Shown piece after piece: positions 10,870 through 22,250 of a stretch of 64,000 nt of DNA. The notes below the pieces were generated by a model. It saw nothing but the letters and a program-made list of their open reading frames with translations, had not been told where the DNA came from and did no database searches. Position 1 is the stretch's first letter. Every line of letters starts with the position of its first letter. Both the position numbers and the translations under genes were made by a program. The stretch is from Anisus vortex (taxonomy: Eukaryota > Mollusca > Gastropoda > Planorbidae), in the NCBI GenBank assembly GCA_949126835.1, contig OX421499.1, forward strand, positions 6,686,026 to 6,750,025, in the 5' to 3' direction.

Positions 10870-13075
10870 TTCGCCTCTGATACTTCAAACAGTACGTATG
10901 TAATACATAATTTGCATCCGTAATTTAAATAGTATTTTAATAAAATGGAAATCCTTTTGCAATTTTCCATAAAATAAAACATCAACGAATGTCAGATAAA
11001 ATATATATTCGTAAGTAATTGAAAAATAGGAAACTTTTGCTACAAACAGTTTAATCAATATCCCCAGATACCTAGCTCAGAGCAAACGTACATTTCTTAC
11101 TTGGTAAATTTTAGTTTTAAACAGGCATGATAAATTAAACTTTTGAAGTACGCATTATTGTTTTGGAATAGGTTTTTAATGAAAACATTGTTTTTTTAAA
11201 TAATCTAATGTTTTATATTATATTTTAACTAATCGATATGTCGTCATATCCGGTAAAATGTTAGCATATCCGGGAATGTCCATTCATACGGGGCTTCCGG
11301 TTTAACAAGTGCGGTTGTTTCGTTTCAGTCGGGAATTTTCTTTTTGGTTTCATGTTCGAATGGAAAACAAACATTAATGATTTTAATATTTCTTTTAATT
11401 CCTATTTTACAATGTTACGCGAACAGAGAACCAGAATCTATCACAATCACACAATCACAGATGTAAAAGCAGACATAGGTTCAGTGCTTAAAGACAACGT
11501 AACACATGAGCAAAGCACACTGCCACGCAAATAAGAAAGATCATTCTCAAGGAAAACGCACATACATGTAACAGCACACAAACATGACACATAAAAGCAG
11601 CAATACTTACAAGTACATTGTAACATATTGTAACAGCACAGAAATGCCCCCACATATAAACAGCACACTAAATAGATTTTATTACAACACCCATTTAACT
11701 TTTTTTTTTTTAATAATACCACTGGCTTTTTTGAGTTAAGCTGTTTTAAAACGACAATAAAAGAAATACTTGTAAATAGTTATACATCAAGTTTTTTTTT
11801 TTGCCAAAAAAAATGCAAAGACCAAAATTAACACTAAATATCAGTTTTTTTGGATTACACTCTGAACTAATTTCTTTTCTTGATCCATTAGAAGAAAAAA
11901 TAAATACAATGACACATTTTTTGAACTTTAAGCCTAAATTCATGCAATATAGGGGTTGTTTGTTATATAATCCCTACATCATCTTAGAATGAAATACAAA
12001 TGTCACAACGTGAAAATGCATTTAATCAAAATTATACACTATCGAAATAATAAAATATCATATGTTCAAGATAAGCATTTGATGTAAATAATGTAGATCT
12101 AAGTGTAATATGACAATAACATACACTATTTTCTTTTACATTTAAAGTCTCGTTATCTAACACTGACTAAGGCTCTCTCTATATATTTATCTATCTATCT
12201 ATCTCTCTATATTGACAACTGCGCACATCGATACACAGAATAAGGGTCATAGCAGATGTAAGGGAGGTAATTTTTTTTATTATAAAAAATTATTGAGATA
12301 AACACACACACTTAATTATATGCATTAGCCGATATAACAGGAATCACAATCGTGGCACACAAACATGCCATACAAAAGCAGAGCACAAACAAACATGTAA
12401 AAAAAAACACCTCACAAACATAACAGTAAGACAACATACACAAAATGACACACAACAATATTAAACAAACTTAACACGTTACATCACACCATTACAAAAA
12501 CCAAAACGCGTAAGCACAACACACACACGCACATCACACAAACACATCATAGACAAAAACACTTGTTTAAAACACACACACACACACATTCACGAGCAAT
12601 CACAACAAGTACTCGCAACTCCTCACACTCAAAGAACGCATGCGGCTTAACATTTCAGCTTCGTGTATACTCGATACCACCCAGTTGCGGGTGTGAAACC
12701 CGTGATTATTTTTTTTTTGGCCGAATTCACAAGTAAACACCACACCGACACACTTGCTATAATCGATACCGACAAGCTATCCAACGATACCATACCGATA
12801 TTTTTAGTTCAAAATTAATATTTAATCATTAACTGTTGCTATGCTCCTTTAACTTAAAAAAACACAACTACTATTGCGTGTTTAAGCTTGCGTGAATGTG
12901 TGTGTGTGGGTGTGTGCGTGCGTGCTTCCGTTGTTTTGCCGCTCGTTGTCATTTCACAGTTGACTGCACATCATCACCCCCCCCCCCCCCTCTTCATCCC
13001 TTGTTGCAGATCGCGTGGGAAATAATGAAAGTGGAACATGTTCTGGGTTTCTCTTAGATCTCCCCACCGTTTGAA
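10867..13075. other. AT-rich and CA-rich unassigned DNA
   Basis: 10867-11430 is plain AT-rich DNA. 11430-11690 and 12300-12620 are degenerate A/C-rich low-complexity (cacaaacat, cacatca, aacagcaca). Near 12180 is a short (CTAT)n run, and near 12970-12990 a poly(C) of about 14. A short TG-rich run lies at 12895-12925. No gene seen. Confidence 0.5.
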
Positions 13076-13420
13076 GTGGAGGCCGACAGACCGTCACAGT
13101 TACTCGCATTCACTCGCCTTCACAAGCATTCACTAACATTCACTACCATTCACTCATATCCACTCCAATGTGTTCACACTCTGTCGCAATTAGATGCATT
13201 TTTACGCATTCACCCATTGATATTCCATTACATCCAATGTAATCCACATGCATCCACTCGCATTTACTCACGATTCCTTCAAGTTCATTTACATTCACAC
13301 GCATTCACTTTTAGTATACTCATATTCACTCACATCCAGTCGATATCATTGACTGTCATTCAAAGTTCACCCCTCTGTGCCAGCTTTCAAATCTTCACTG
13401 AAGGGCTGGACTAAATACCT
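13076..13420. repeat. Degenerate CATTCACTCG minisatellite
   Basis: cattcactc-type words recur about every 9-14 bp (cattcactcgcc, cattcactaa, cattcactacc, catccactcg). The period is irregular and decayed. The 112-residue plus frame is a translation of this array (THSLTF...) and I do not call it a gene. Confidence 0.6.
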
Positions 13421-13607
13421 CAAGTGAAACTCTTGTCATCTTTTTGTAATTCTTGTTTGTGATGTTTTAAAATTGTATATGTAGTTACATTTTGGACTCT
13501 TTCATCGGTCCTAACGTGGGTCCCCACAATCATATGAAGATGAAAGCCTCTAAAACACTTTTGCATTCACTCTAATATTCTTTCAAATTCAATCACATCC
13601 TTTATAG

Positions 13608-14987
13608 CAGCGGTCGGCAACCTAAGACATGCGTGCCAAACATGGCACGCAGAGCAATTTTCAATGGCACGCGAGAGACCTCCAAGAGATGTTTATGTTT
13701 TATAGTGATAAAAAAACAACATTTTCCGGTTCTGAATGAGGAAAACTGACTGTTGAAACCGATGTTTCTGAATAATAATGATAATAAAAGTGCTTGTATA
13801 GCGCATATCCCGTGGATGACAGTTCTATGCGCTGACGACAGTTACAGAATACAGACAATGAACAACAGACGAAAATGTAAATATGTATACGCAAATACTG
13901 CTAACGAAATAGGTGAGTCTTCAGCCGGCTCCTGAAGGTGTCGAAGCTAGGGCTCTGGCGAAGCTGTAGTGGGAGGTGATTCCAAGCGGAATCTGAGTTG
14001 AATTTACATTTACAAGGACCACTGGAATGGATTTGCATTGAAACTGGATACATCTTGCCATGAAATCAATTAAAAACATTTAACTACATGTACATCCCTA
14101 TATAACTCCCTAAATGGACAAACAATTAATGCAGGAAAATTTCATAAACAACTGTTTTCAGTAAATTATTAAAATCATCTAATAATTAAATTTTGTAATG
14201 TATACCATAATGTTGGCTTTATATTAAGATATAATAATTAGTCAGTAATATTTGTTATATTACAAAACATAACTTGTTTGGCATCACTATTGAATCAAAA
14301 TATAAAGGTGAACACGTTTTTAATTAAAGGGAGGTAATTAACCCTCTTTTTCCGCTATTATTTCTAATAATATTATGTTCCTTTTTTTACAAAATAAATG
14401 GCTTACAATATATTACTTTGAAGTAATCAAACTGTAAAAAGCATTTGAAAATTATATAAATATTATAGGACTAACGAATGTATATGTATACTTTTAAACA
14501 TGACATTAACTACCCAGTTTGAATGATTACTACGTATCTATTCCACCTAGCTACAATTGATGTTATCGGTAATGGCCTAACTAATACACATTAAAGAATA
14601 TCTAAGTAACTTGAGATCAAATATAAGATATCTTAGCAGGTATTAAATCCTCTACTTGGTTAACAAATGATAATGTTTAGACAATTATTACCATATATGT
14701 GTAAGTATGGTAATAAAATTTGTGTTTGATATAACTGCAAATAAAAAGGATGATAATCACAAACACGTTAATTTTATATTAAATATAAAACGCTTCAATG
14801 ATTTTCTTTATAAATCTGCTTTGTTTTTGGCCTTGGTCTTGCTATGGAGTTCAATTAATTGTCCCATTCAAATAATTGTTAAAAAGTAAGCCTATAATAG
14901 AGCAGGCTGACTTTTAGGCTGTTGGCACGCTGAATGATTTAGAAATCCTAGTTTGGCACATTGTTAGCAAAAGGTTGCCGACCCCTG
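13608..14987. mobile_element. hAT-1 long element with perfect 8 bp target duplication
   Basis: Ends cagcggtcggcaacct and aggttgccgacccctg are inverted complements (15 of 16). The flanks at 13600-13607 and 14988-14995 are both CTTTATAG, an exact 8 bp duplication diagnostic of hAT-type insertion. The interior is AT-rich and homologous in inverted orientation to parts of 16142-20458 and 42029-44270. No transposase frame is left. A LINE 3' end is nested at 13771-13996. Confidence 0.92.
13771..13996 (-). pseudogene. LINE-C 3' end nested in hAT-1
   Basis: The minus strand from about 13998 reads SDSAWNHLPLQLRQSPSFDT then FRSRLKTHLFR and a stop. This is the canonical C-terminus of CR1/L2-like LINE ORF2 (WNSLP...LR...SFK..LKTHLF). 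It is followed by a 3' UTR, gcgctatacaagcactttta and an ATT-rich tail at the left edge. Flanking hAT-1 sequence is interrupted at gatgtttctga / gttgaatttac. A severely 5'-truncated insertion. Confidence 0.75.
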
Positions 14988-14995
14988 CTTTATAG

Positions 14996-15770
14996 TACAT
15001 TCACTCACAATCGCTCCGCATTCATTTTAGCTTCACCTTCATAACCGTCTAAGTCACATAACAAAACCCTCCTATTATAACTCTTCGTGTGTAATTGCAA
15101 AGGGCAATGCTCCGATTGCATTCTGCTCCCTATCCCTCCGCCGCCCCCACCCCACACACTGGGCTCACACCCTCACCAAACCTCTTCACTCTATCTCTAG
15201 AATCGTCCAATCACCCCTCCCCCCCCCCCGGTCTCTTTCCTACCTCTCCATACAATTACCCCCCCCTCTCCCCGCGCCCTCAACCACCACCTTCCGCCAT
15301 TTTTCTCCTACGGCAGCATCACGCAAAACCGGCTTGGGCGGACAGAATCCAGTTATGAATTATTACTTGCATTCACTGGAAAGAACGAAAGAAAAATATC
15401 AGAAAAATATTATTGCTGCCTCTGCCGCTGTTTTTATGTTTGTCTGTTTGTTCGTTTGTTTGTTTGAATCTCATGCTGTGATATCTGCATTTCAATAACA
15501 GCCACCAGCAAAAATAACAACACCATTGAAAAACTTTTTTTTTTTTAAATAAAAAAGTTGTTTTTAAATCATAAACCGATCGTAATATTGAAGTATAGCT
15601 GTACACTGAACAATAAGCCTCATTTTGAAATGGTTCCGGAAGTACGGGCTTTGCCATATAAGGTAAGATGTCTGCAACTGAAATAAATTACAGGTAAAAA
15701 ATAAAAAATAAAAGTAATTATAAAAAATCAAAAGCATGTTGACCTATTGTGGTAGTTAAAGCAGGGATTC
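14996..15770. other. Unassigned DNA with C-rich stretch
   Basis: 15110-15300 is C/T-rich with poly(C) of about 10 near 15220. The rest is AT-rich. The plus frame at 15095-15358 is proline-rich low complexity and I do not support it as a gene. Confidence 0.45.
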
Positions 15771-15945
15771 GTCATTTTTTTCGTGGCCAAGATGTACAAG
15801 GAGATTGTGTTACCAGTCAAATGCTCAAAAGCCTATCAGACTTTTTGTTTAGCCCATATGGCTAGGGAAGTAGTGTTTACCAGTCTTCGTGGCCAATGCT
15901 AACGATATCAATGTGTGGCCAGCACAATGCACATCAGAATTTACC
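15771..15945 (-). mobile_element. Decayed SINE-1 copy
   Basis: Recognisable pieces are tcgtggccaa, gtgtttaccagtcttcgtgg and atgtgtggccagcacaatgc. Heavily diverged. A (TC)n run follows at 15970-15997. Confidence 0.5.
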
Positions 15946-16065
15946 TTCTCCAACAAACTCTTTCTCCCTATCTCTCTCTCTCTCTCTCTCTCTCTCTACA
16001 CTTTAAGTTTAAAAACAAAGTACAGTTTCTACCTAACTGCAAAACCGCTACCAAAATAAACCAGC

Positions 16066-16141
16066 ATGTCATATGCCCGTAAATATCATAGAGCTGGTGA
16101 AAGCAGCGTTCACCAGTTTCTGTGGCCACGGCATACTAGGG
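16066..16141 (-). mobile_element. SINE-1 copy, 3' part, split by hAT-1
   Basis: gagctggtgaaagcagcgtt to gcatactaggg is the 3' third of SINE-1. It continues at 20459 after the nested insertions; TACTAGGG here and TACTAGGA at 20459 are the hAT target duplication. Confidence 0.85.
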
Positions 16142-17103
16142 CAGGGGTCGGCAACCTTTAGAAAACAGTGTGCCAAACTAGGATTCCTAAATCACAACAG
16201 CATAAATGTCAACCATGTTCTATTATACTTTTAAAAAATTATTTTTATAGGACAATTAATTTCATTCCGTAGCAAGAGCAAGAACAAAAGCAAAGGAGAT
16301 TATTTATAGAGAAAATAGTTAAAGCGTTTTATATTTACTGAAAAAAAAAACGTGTTTGTGATTATAACCCTTTTATTTGCATTTATATCAAATACAATAT
16401 ATTATTAGTCTATTTAACTTTCACATAAATTTACGGTAATTATTGTCTAAACGTTATCATTGAGTACTCAAGACAACGATCTAACAGTTACTAATATTAA
16501 TTATATTGTGATCTCAGTTTACATTTTTTTTTTAATTTCCATTTTTTATTAAAATTTCTATTAGGAGGCGCGTCGGAGTTTAACGTCCTTGCCCCTCCTT
16601 TAGGCCTTCAAGGTTTTTATTGTTTCATTCAGGGCTGTGGAGTCGGAGTCGAGGAGTCGGAGTCGGAGGAAATTATGGTACCTGGAGTCGGAGTCGGCAA
16701 ATAATGCACCGACTCCGACTCCTACTAAATTTAGATTGGGAAAAGACAGGGCTTCATTTATTTTAAACAACCGATCAATAGGCCTACTGAAATTAGTGAA
16801 ATGAGAAAGTAAAATATCTGTTTCTTCCTCTAAGTCCCCATCCCTACTCAAGATCCTATCCCTATTGTCATACTATAGCGGGTCGACACACAAAAAAAGT
16901 CTTTTGAACTCTTTGAAATGCGTCATTAGACTGAACGTCATATAGACTGCTCGGCGTCGGTATTGAAGACACTATACAAGTGCCCAAATTACTAATTACC
17001 GTTAACATTTTTTGTAATGATTTCAAATGCTAGGACATGGCAAGCGCGGTTTTCTCGGAATGCTAAACACTGCCTTAGTTAGGCTATAGGCCTAGACCAT
17101 AGG

Positions 17104-17985
17104 TAGGGTTGCCAGATACATGGGTACCAAAAGGACGACACAGAGAGACAAAAAAGGAGGACAAAGGAGGACACATGGGCTCCAAAAGGAGGACACATAG
17201 AGTGTTTTTTTAAATCATCTAAGTTTTTTGAATGCGTATTTAACCAGCAATCAATAAGCCTATGCCTACAATTTTACTACAATGGTTGCCAATAACTATT
17301 AGTAAATTAACCAAGAAAAAGCATTGTAAAAGAAAAGTAAATATGAATTCAATTGACTTTTTTTTTATCCAAAATGCAACAATACTATATTGTTGGAACA
17401 GTCAATTCTACAGTAAATACATTATGATCTTTCTTAATTATACAGCATAGGCCTATTTATATGTCGAGCCAACGGTTTGCACAAGATCCTTGTTAGCAAG
17501 CATAAATGTATAAAACTGTTTAGGCTACATGTGAGATTATTCAAGTTATGCTTTGTAAGAATAATGCCGTGAGTTAACTGAGAGTCAATTGAGCGTTTAT
17601 CAATTAGAACACCATTTCCACATTACCATTGTTTCCAGGGATACAGAAAAAAAAATTCACACATTTTTAGTAACTCTGAAAAGCAACTTACATTTGGAAA
17701 ACTTTAAAAAAAACAAGCTCCACTGCAATTATTAACCTAATAATGCATTAGATAACACAATCTAATTCATTACATTTCCTGCTAAATACTCCAGTGTTAT
17801 GCTTTACTCGACCCAGCCACTTATTGACAGTAAATAAGAACATAAAAAGTGCACTAAGGACTTTTAAAACCTTTGACATACAAAAGCCGGACATTTTAAG
17901 GCTTTTTAGCTTTGCCTGCCGGACGGAGGACACAGGGCCAAAGTGGAGGACATGTCCTCCTTTTGCCGGACGACTGGCAACCCTA
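17104..17985. mobile_element. hAT-3-like element (TIR TAGGGTTGCCAG)
   Basis: Ends tagggttgccag and ctggcaaccct(a) are inverted complements. Flanks ACCATAGG (17096-17103) and GCCATAGG (17986-17993) match at 7 of 8. Subterminal aggaggacac/gtcctcctttt motifs occur inverted at the two sides. 882 bp, AT-rich middle, no intact ORF; the 60-80 residue frames here are not supported as genes. Confidence 0.85.
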
Positions 17986-18176
17986 GCCATAGGGCCTAAA
18001 TAAAACGCATCTTAAGCAACTAGTGTACAAGCATACCTTTATGAGAAGCCTAGAAAGGCTTTTACACATTTACGATTCTTTCCATAATGTAATTTGCGTT
18101 CAATAGGCCAAAAAAAATGCCGCCTTTACGACTTATAAATGACTTACGCACACAACGCACAATTAGGAGCGGCAAT

Positions 18177-18538
18177 CAGTGGCGTATTTAGGCATGTTCC
18201 ACATGTTCTATTGGAACAGGGGCCCCCACACAAAAGGGGCCCCCACACATCCCAAAAAGAAATGTTTGAGTGATATCCCCATACTTCGTTGAAAATGTAA
18301 AATAAAATTAATTTATTCCCATACAATTTAAAGTGCTCCAGTTCAACCAAGCTACGTGCAACATAAAATGTATGATTTTACAGAATGTAATATGAATTAA
18401 CTTAATTAACGGCCTTTTTCTGAGGTAGGCCCTATGTGGAAGGCAGGGCGTGACCACGAGGGGCCCCACATAAATTTGGGAACAGGGCCCCCACATAAAT
18501 TTAGGAACAGGGCCCCCACAATCCTAAATACGGCCCTG
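18177..18538. mobile_element. hAT-4 MITE (TIR CAGTGGCGTATTTAGG)
   Basis: Left end cagtggcgtatttagg, right end cctaaatacggccctg. Flanks GCGGCAAT (18169-18176) and GTGGCAAT (18539-18546) match at 7 of 8, the change being C to T at a CpG. Internal ggggcccccacac words are repeated several times. 362 bp, non-coding. Confidence 0.88.
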
Positions 18539-18577
18539 GTGGCAATATTTATACTTTTCATAGTGTTGCGTTCTGCT

Positions 18578-19107
18578 TAGGGATATTAAACGAAAACCGG
18601 AATACCGGATTTCGGTTTTGAAACCGAAAACCGGTTTTGATTTTCAAAACACCGCACTGTGCTTTATTATTAACGGCACTATTAAATACATATTCTTTTG
18701 ATTCCCTTTCAACACATTATTTTACAAGTTATCATATATAATATGCCACTTCATATGCTTCTTAATATTATGGTCAACGATAATCGGTAATTTGATTATC
18801 ACTATTGAAAAATTGAAAGCTATAATCAGTTTTAATCAATTAGCCCATATTTTTTTAGTTCTAAAGAATTTTATGGTAAAGAGTACAAAATCATATTGTA
18901 TTCACACAAATCAACCCCTTGAATGCCCTGCAATTCTGCAAACACTAATTAAGTTTGAATAATTTTTAAATATACCTACAAAACTACTCACATTTGGCTG
19001 TTCCGGCATGTGACTTGTGACATAGCGCGGGGGGTGGAGGGAGGGGGAAATCGAAATCCGATTTTCAACCGGTTATGTAGAACCGATAACCGTTTTTAAC
19101 ATCCCTA
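18578..19107. mobile_element. hAT-5 MITE (TIR TAGGGATRTTAAA, CCGAAAACCGG subterminal)
   Basis: Left end tagggatattaaacgaaaac, right end gtttttaacatcccta. Flanks GTTCTGCT at 18570-18577 and 19108-19115 are identical. Subterminal aaaccgaaaaccgg and aaccggttatgtagaaccg motifs lie near the ends. 530 bp, no ORF of note. Confidence 0.9.
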
Positions 19108-20458
19108 GTTCTGCTGTTACAGGGCACGCAGCGCCCATGTGTAACCTAGCCTCTCACTGGTAAGGGATTAACCGTTTGTCCCTTGGAGTCGCCGATCGTC
19201 ACCTCTACTAACCAGGCCCCACGAGAGGGGGGTACAGCCGGTATGCCGTACCGGGGCCCTCAAGAGTTTAGGGGGCCCATGAATATTTAAAATTAAATAC
19301 AGTAGACTCTTGGCTTTCCAGCCAGTAGTCTTGTGGTAATGACATGTAGATGTATGTTGCCTTTCTTTCCTTCAAGGAATGTACAAAATACATTCGCATA
19401 TTAATACAGAGGAGTCGGAGTCGGGGAGTCGGAGTCGGAAGGAATAAAAATGAGGAGTCGGAGTCGGAGTCGGAACATTTATCTACCGACTCCGCAGCCC
19501 TGGTTTCATTTGAGAGCCAGAGCTCGGGGGTGGGGGAGGGGGGGGGGTGATCGATCTTAGCCAAAAGGCCGAGAAGTTTACATTAATGAGATGGCCTATC
19601 TTGTGTTTCAAATGTCTGACAATAATATATTATATACTACTGTTAAGTGGAGTAGATACGTAGTGATAAGACAAACTGGGTAGTTAATTAGATGTTTGAA
19701 AATATTAATATTTTTATGTCATAAAATATTTATGAAATTTTCAAATACTTTAAAAAGTGTTTTCATTTCACTGAAAAAAAAAAGAAACATACTAAAAATA
19801 TTAGCGCAAATAAAATGCTTTATATATCTCCCTTTAATTAAAAAACCGTTTCCACATTTTATCCAGTAGTGATGTCAAACAAGTTATATCTTGTAACAGA
19901 AAAAAATATTACTGACTTATTTTTATTTCTTTATAAGTGTAAGTTGAACCAAAGGCTGAAAGTAGAAGAGCGTATGCCTTTCAATTGAGAATAGAAGACG
20001 ACTTTACTTAAGGCTAAGTAGCTAGCTTCCTTTCATATTTTTTCCGCAAAATTGGATGCTCATTTTTGAAAGATTTTTGATTGTCTTGCCTTTGATTAGA
20101 AAACTTCGCTTTGAGCATTTCGATGTACTTCTGAAAAAACCCTAACTATCTAAATGTGTGCCTTTATATAGGGATGTACATGTAGTTAAATGTTTGGAAA
20201 TTGATTTCACGGCAAGGTATCTGTCCAGTTTCAATGCAAATCCATTCCAGTGGTCGTTGTAATTGCAAGTTCAACTCACAGAAAAGTGTCACTATGTCTT
20301 TCGGAAACATCGGCTTCAACAGTCAGTTTTCCTAATTCAGAACTAGCAAAGTTTTTTTTCATCAATAAAACAGTAATTCTTGGAGATCTCTCGCGTGCCA
20401 TTGAAAATTACTCTGCGTTCCAAGTTTTGGCACGCGTGCCTTAGGTTGCCGACCCCTG

Positions 20459-20655
20459 TACTAGGAGATGTGTGGCCAGCACAATGCCCAGCCGCCTTTA
20501 CTTTACCCCCAACTAATGTCAGGTACCCATCAGAGCTGGGCAGACTCAGATACACCCCCAAGCCTTGGAAAAATATTTTAGCCTCGTACTAGTTTCGAAC
20601 CCAGGACTTCGGATCGCCAGTTGAACGCGCTTCCGCTCGGTTAATGTGCTATAAA
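20459..20655 (-). mobile_element. SINE-1 copy, 5' (head) part after the hAT-1 interruption
   Basis: tactaggagatgtgtggcca continues the SINE broken at 16141 and runs to the tRNA-like head (gtttcgaacccaggacttcg, cgcgcttccgctcgg). Together the two parts make a nearly complete SINE-1. Confidence 0.88.
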
Positions 20656-20669
20656 GGCACACAGCTTAG

Positions 20670-20800
20670 CGTTCAAAAGTTTCCATGGCCATTGTAAACG
20701 AGGGGATTGTATGATCAGCACAATGCCAAGCTGCCTTTACTTATCTCTAGCTTATGTTAATTACGAACCAGAGCTGGATAGACTCAAGTGACACACTGTA
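20670..20800 (-). mobile_element. SINE-1 copy, partial and diverged
   Basis: aagtttccatggccattgta, gatcagcacaatgccaagct and ccagagctggatagactcaa are recognisable. Both ends are missing. Confidence 0.65.
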
Positions 20801-20827
20801 CACCTATTGGGACTGTAAAGCATTAAA

Positions 20828-21035
20828 ACGTTTCCGCAGTCAAGGCTTACTAGGGTGATTGTATGGCTAGCACAATGCCCAGACGTCTTTACTTTGACCC
20901 CACCCCCGAAAAAACGAGAAAAAAAACGTCATGCACCCATCAAGTTGGATATACTAAGGAGCACTCTCCAGATCACGGAAACAAATCATAGCCTTTACCA
21001 GGATTCGAACCCGGGTCCTTGCAACTCATCGCCGT
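20828..21035 (-). mobile_element. SINE-1 copy with head
   Basis: Runs from gtttccgcagtcaaggctta to ggattcgaacccgggtcctt. An A-rich patch (gaaaaaacgagaaaaaaaac) interrupts the middle. Confidence 0.75.
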
Positions 21036-21120
21036 GTGATCTGTAGATTGTTTTTTTAAATTAAACCTCCAGATCATCCACACCGTAGCGACCAACGTGT
21101 TAACACTATCTTATCTTTAT

Positions 21121-21288
21121 CTTATAAGTTTACAGACGTTCCTTCTACGTAGAAGATTATTACGTCCACTAGGCCCAAAACTCCTGCAGGGCGACAGGGA
21201 TCCGTCGGTGGCAGGGATAGTGACCTGTCCGTTGGTTTTTGGTTGACAGTCCGGTGAACAAACCGCTTGACCAGCCGGCTTCACTCAC
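21121..21288 (-). mobile_element. SINE-2 copy with LINE-A-like tail
   Basis: On the minus strand the head begins ggctggtcaagcggtttgtt, which fits a Pol III A box (TGGTCAAGCGG), continues ccggactgtcaacc, and passes through ctgcaggagttttgggcc to a tail ggacgtaataatcttctac then acgtctgtaaacttataag plus AAGATA-type repeats. The last 60 bp match LINE-A 3' ends at 61750 and 62270. Confidence 0.65.
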
Positions 21289-22013
21289 TGAAAATATTAC
21301 TGACTACTACGTAATCGTGCAGTCATTGTCTTATAATAATCTAAACCCTGAATGATCTTCTGTGCTGCAGACGAGTGCAATATTAACATATGAATTGAGA
21401 CAAGCTTTATTAAACAAACAAAACAAAAAAGGCTCCGTCTTTCAATAGTTGTAATCGAATCTTCCAAAGCTTTTCAGCCTAGAAAAAGAAGTTCTGCGTA
21501 GTATGCTGCATCCGATTCCAATAAACATGTATTCGAATATGCAATATTTATGAGAACAAACAATCTGAGGAGATTCGCGCGGGAAAATATAAAGAGTGAA
21601 AAACAAAAATGGTAAGAGGAGAGTTTGAAATGAAATAAACAGTCGAGTAGTCCTTGGGGAAATAGCCCTTACATTTTAGTGCTTTCGCTTTAGAGGAATA
21701 ATGGAAAAAACAGATTCATCATTAGAAGGGTCGGATTTGATTGGTTGTTTTAAAACAATGAAAGAATTGCGAATGGGCAGTAAACGTTTTATGTTTGAAA
21801 ATTATCTCAATTAATTTTTATTACATTTTGTTTCTTCTCTCAATCTATTCGCATTGTCTTTCTTTTTTTTTTCTCTCTCCTTTTAACTCTCTATTCTTAT
21901 ATTTCTTCTAAGAGATGGAGTCAAAATTATATCAGAATTATTTTGTTTAATGTATTTATTTATGGGATATATATTAACAATGATAGTCATTTGTATAGCG
22001 TTACTCCGCATGC
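21289..22013. other. AT-rich unassigned DNA
   Basis: No repeat or gene recognised apart from a T/C-rich patch near 21860-21890. Confidence 0.45.
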
Positions 22014-22150
22014 CTGGAGTCCGCAACAATAATAGTGTGACAAAGTAGGATTTCTAATTCATTCAGCGTGCCAACAGCCTTGACAAAGTATGATTTCTCA
22101 TTCAATCAGCGTGCCAACAGCCTGAAAGTCAACATATTCTAGGATTTTAT
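22014..22150. mobile_element. hAT-1 short MITE, left half with internal 56 bp tandem duplication
   Basis: ctggagtccgcaacaataat is a decayed left TIR. tttctaattcattcagcgtg followed by ccaacagcc is the family's left interior and appears twice in tandem (22041 and 22090). The right half is missing. Confidence 0.6.
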
Positions 22151-22164
22151 TTTGTATTATAGTT

Positions 22165-22250
22165 ATTTGACAATGTATATAGCGCCACGGCATGGCCAAT
22201 TCCAAAAGCAAAGACACTTTACAGAAAAACTATGCAAAATACAACACAAA
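22165..22250 (-). repeat. Probable LINE 3' scrap (GCGCTATATACA tail)
   Basis: The complement reads ccgtggcgctatatacattg and then tcaaataacta, resembling the GCGCTATACAA ends of LINE-C and LINE-D. Very short and uncertain. Confidence 0.35.

Larger units (their letters stand above)
16630..19502. mobile_element. hAT-2 element (TIR CAGGGCTGYGGAGTCGG) with three nested elements
   Basis: Left end cagggctgtggagtcggagt, right end gactccgcagccctg; flanks GTTTCATT at 16622-16629 and 19503-19510 are identical, an 8 bp duplication. Subterminal gagtcggagtcgg motifs are repeated on both sides. Removing the elements at 17104, 18177 and 18578 leaves about 1.07 kb with no transposase frame. Confidence 0.92.
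16526..19574 (-). mobile_element. Chimeric retroposon with U2 snRNA 5' end (interrupted by hAT-2)
   Basis: The insert is bounded by a direct 10 bp repeat AGTTTACATT (16516-16525 and 19575-19584). On the minus strand the 5' edge (19576 down to 19553) matches U2 snRNA nucleotides 5-28 (starts CTTCTCGGCCTTTTGGC), sharing 2 bp with the repeat. It then goes through a C-rich stretch and, after removing hAT-2, through aaaggaggggcaaggacgtt, an AATAAA-like aataaa and a terminal A-run at the left edge. Without hAT-2 it is only about 180 bp. Duplication plus A-tail mark LINE-mediated retroposition. The U2 piece joined to unrelated 3' sequence suggests template switching. Confidence 0.75.
16142..20458. 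mobile_element. hAT-1 long element containing nested insertions
   Basis: Ends caggggtcggcaacct and aggttgccgacccctg are exact inverted complements. Flanks TACTAGGG (16134-16141) and TACTAGGA (20459-20466) are the 8 bp duplication, placed inside a SINE-1. Own sequence is 16142-16525 and about 19585-20458, matching 42029-44270 (for example gcaaaggagattatttatag, aaactgggtagttaa). The middle is foreign: a U2-chimeric retroposon that itself carries hAT-2. No transposase ORF. Confidence 0.92.

Noticed and set aside
13076..13414. 112-residue plus frame as a gene
   Set aside because: It is the translation of the CATTCACTC array (THSLTF-type repeats).
19553..19576. A functional U2 snRNA gene
   Set aside because: Only 24 nt of the 5' region are present and they sit inside a retroposon with a target duplication; no Sm site or downstream U2 sequence follows.
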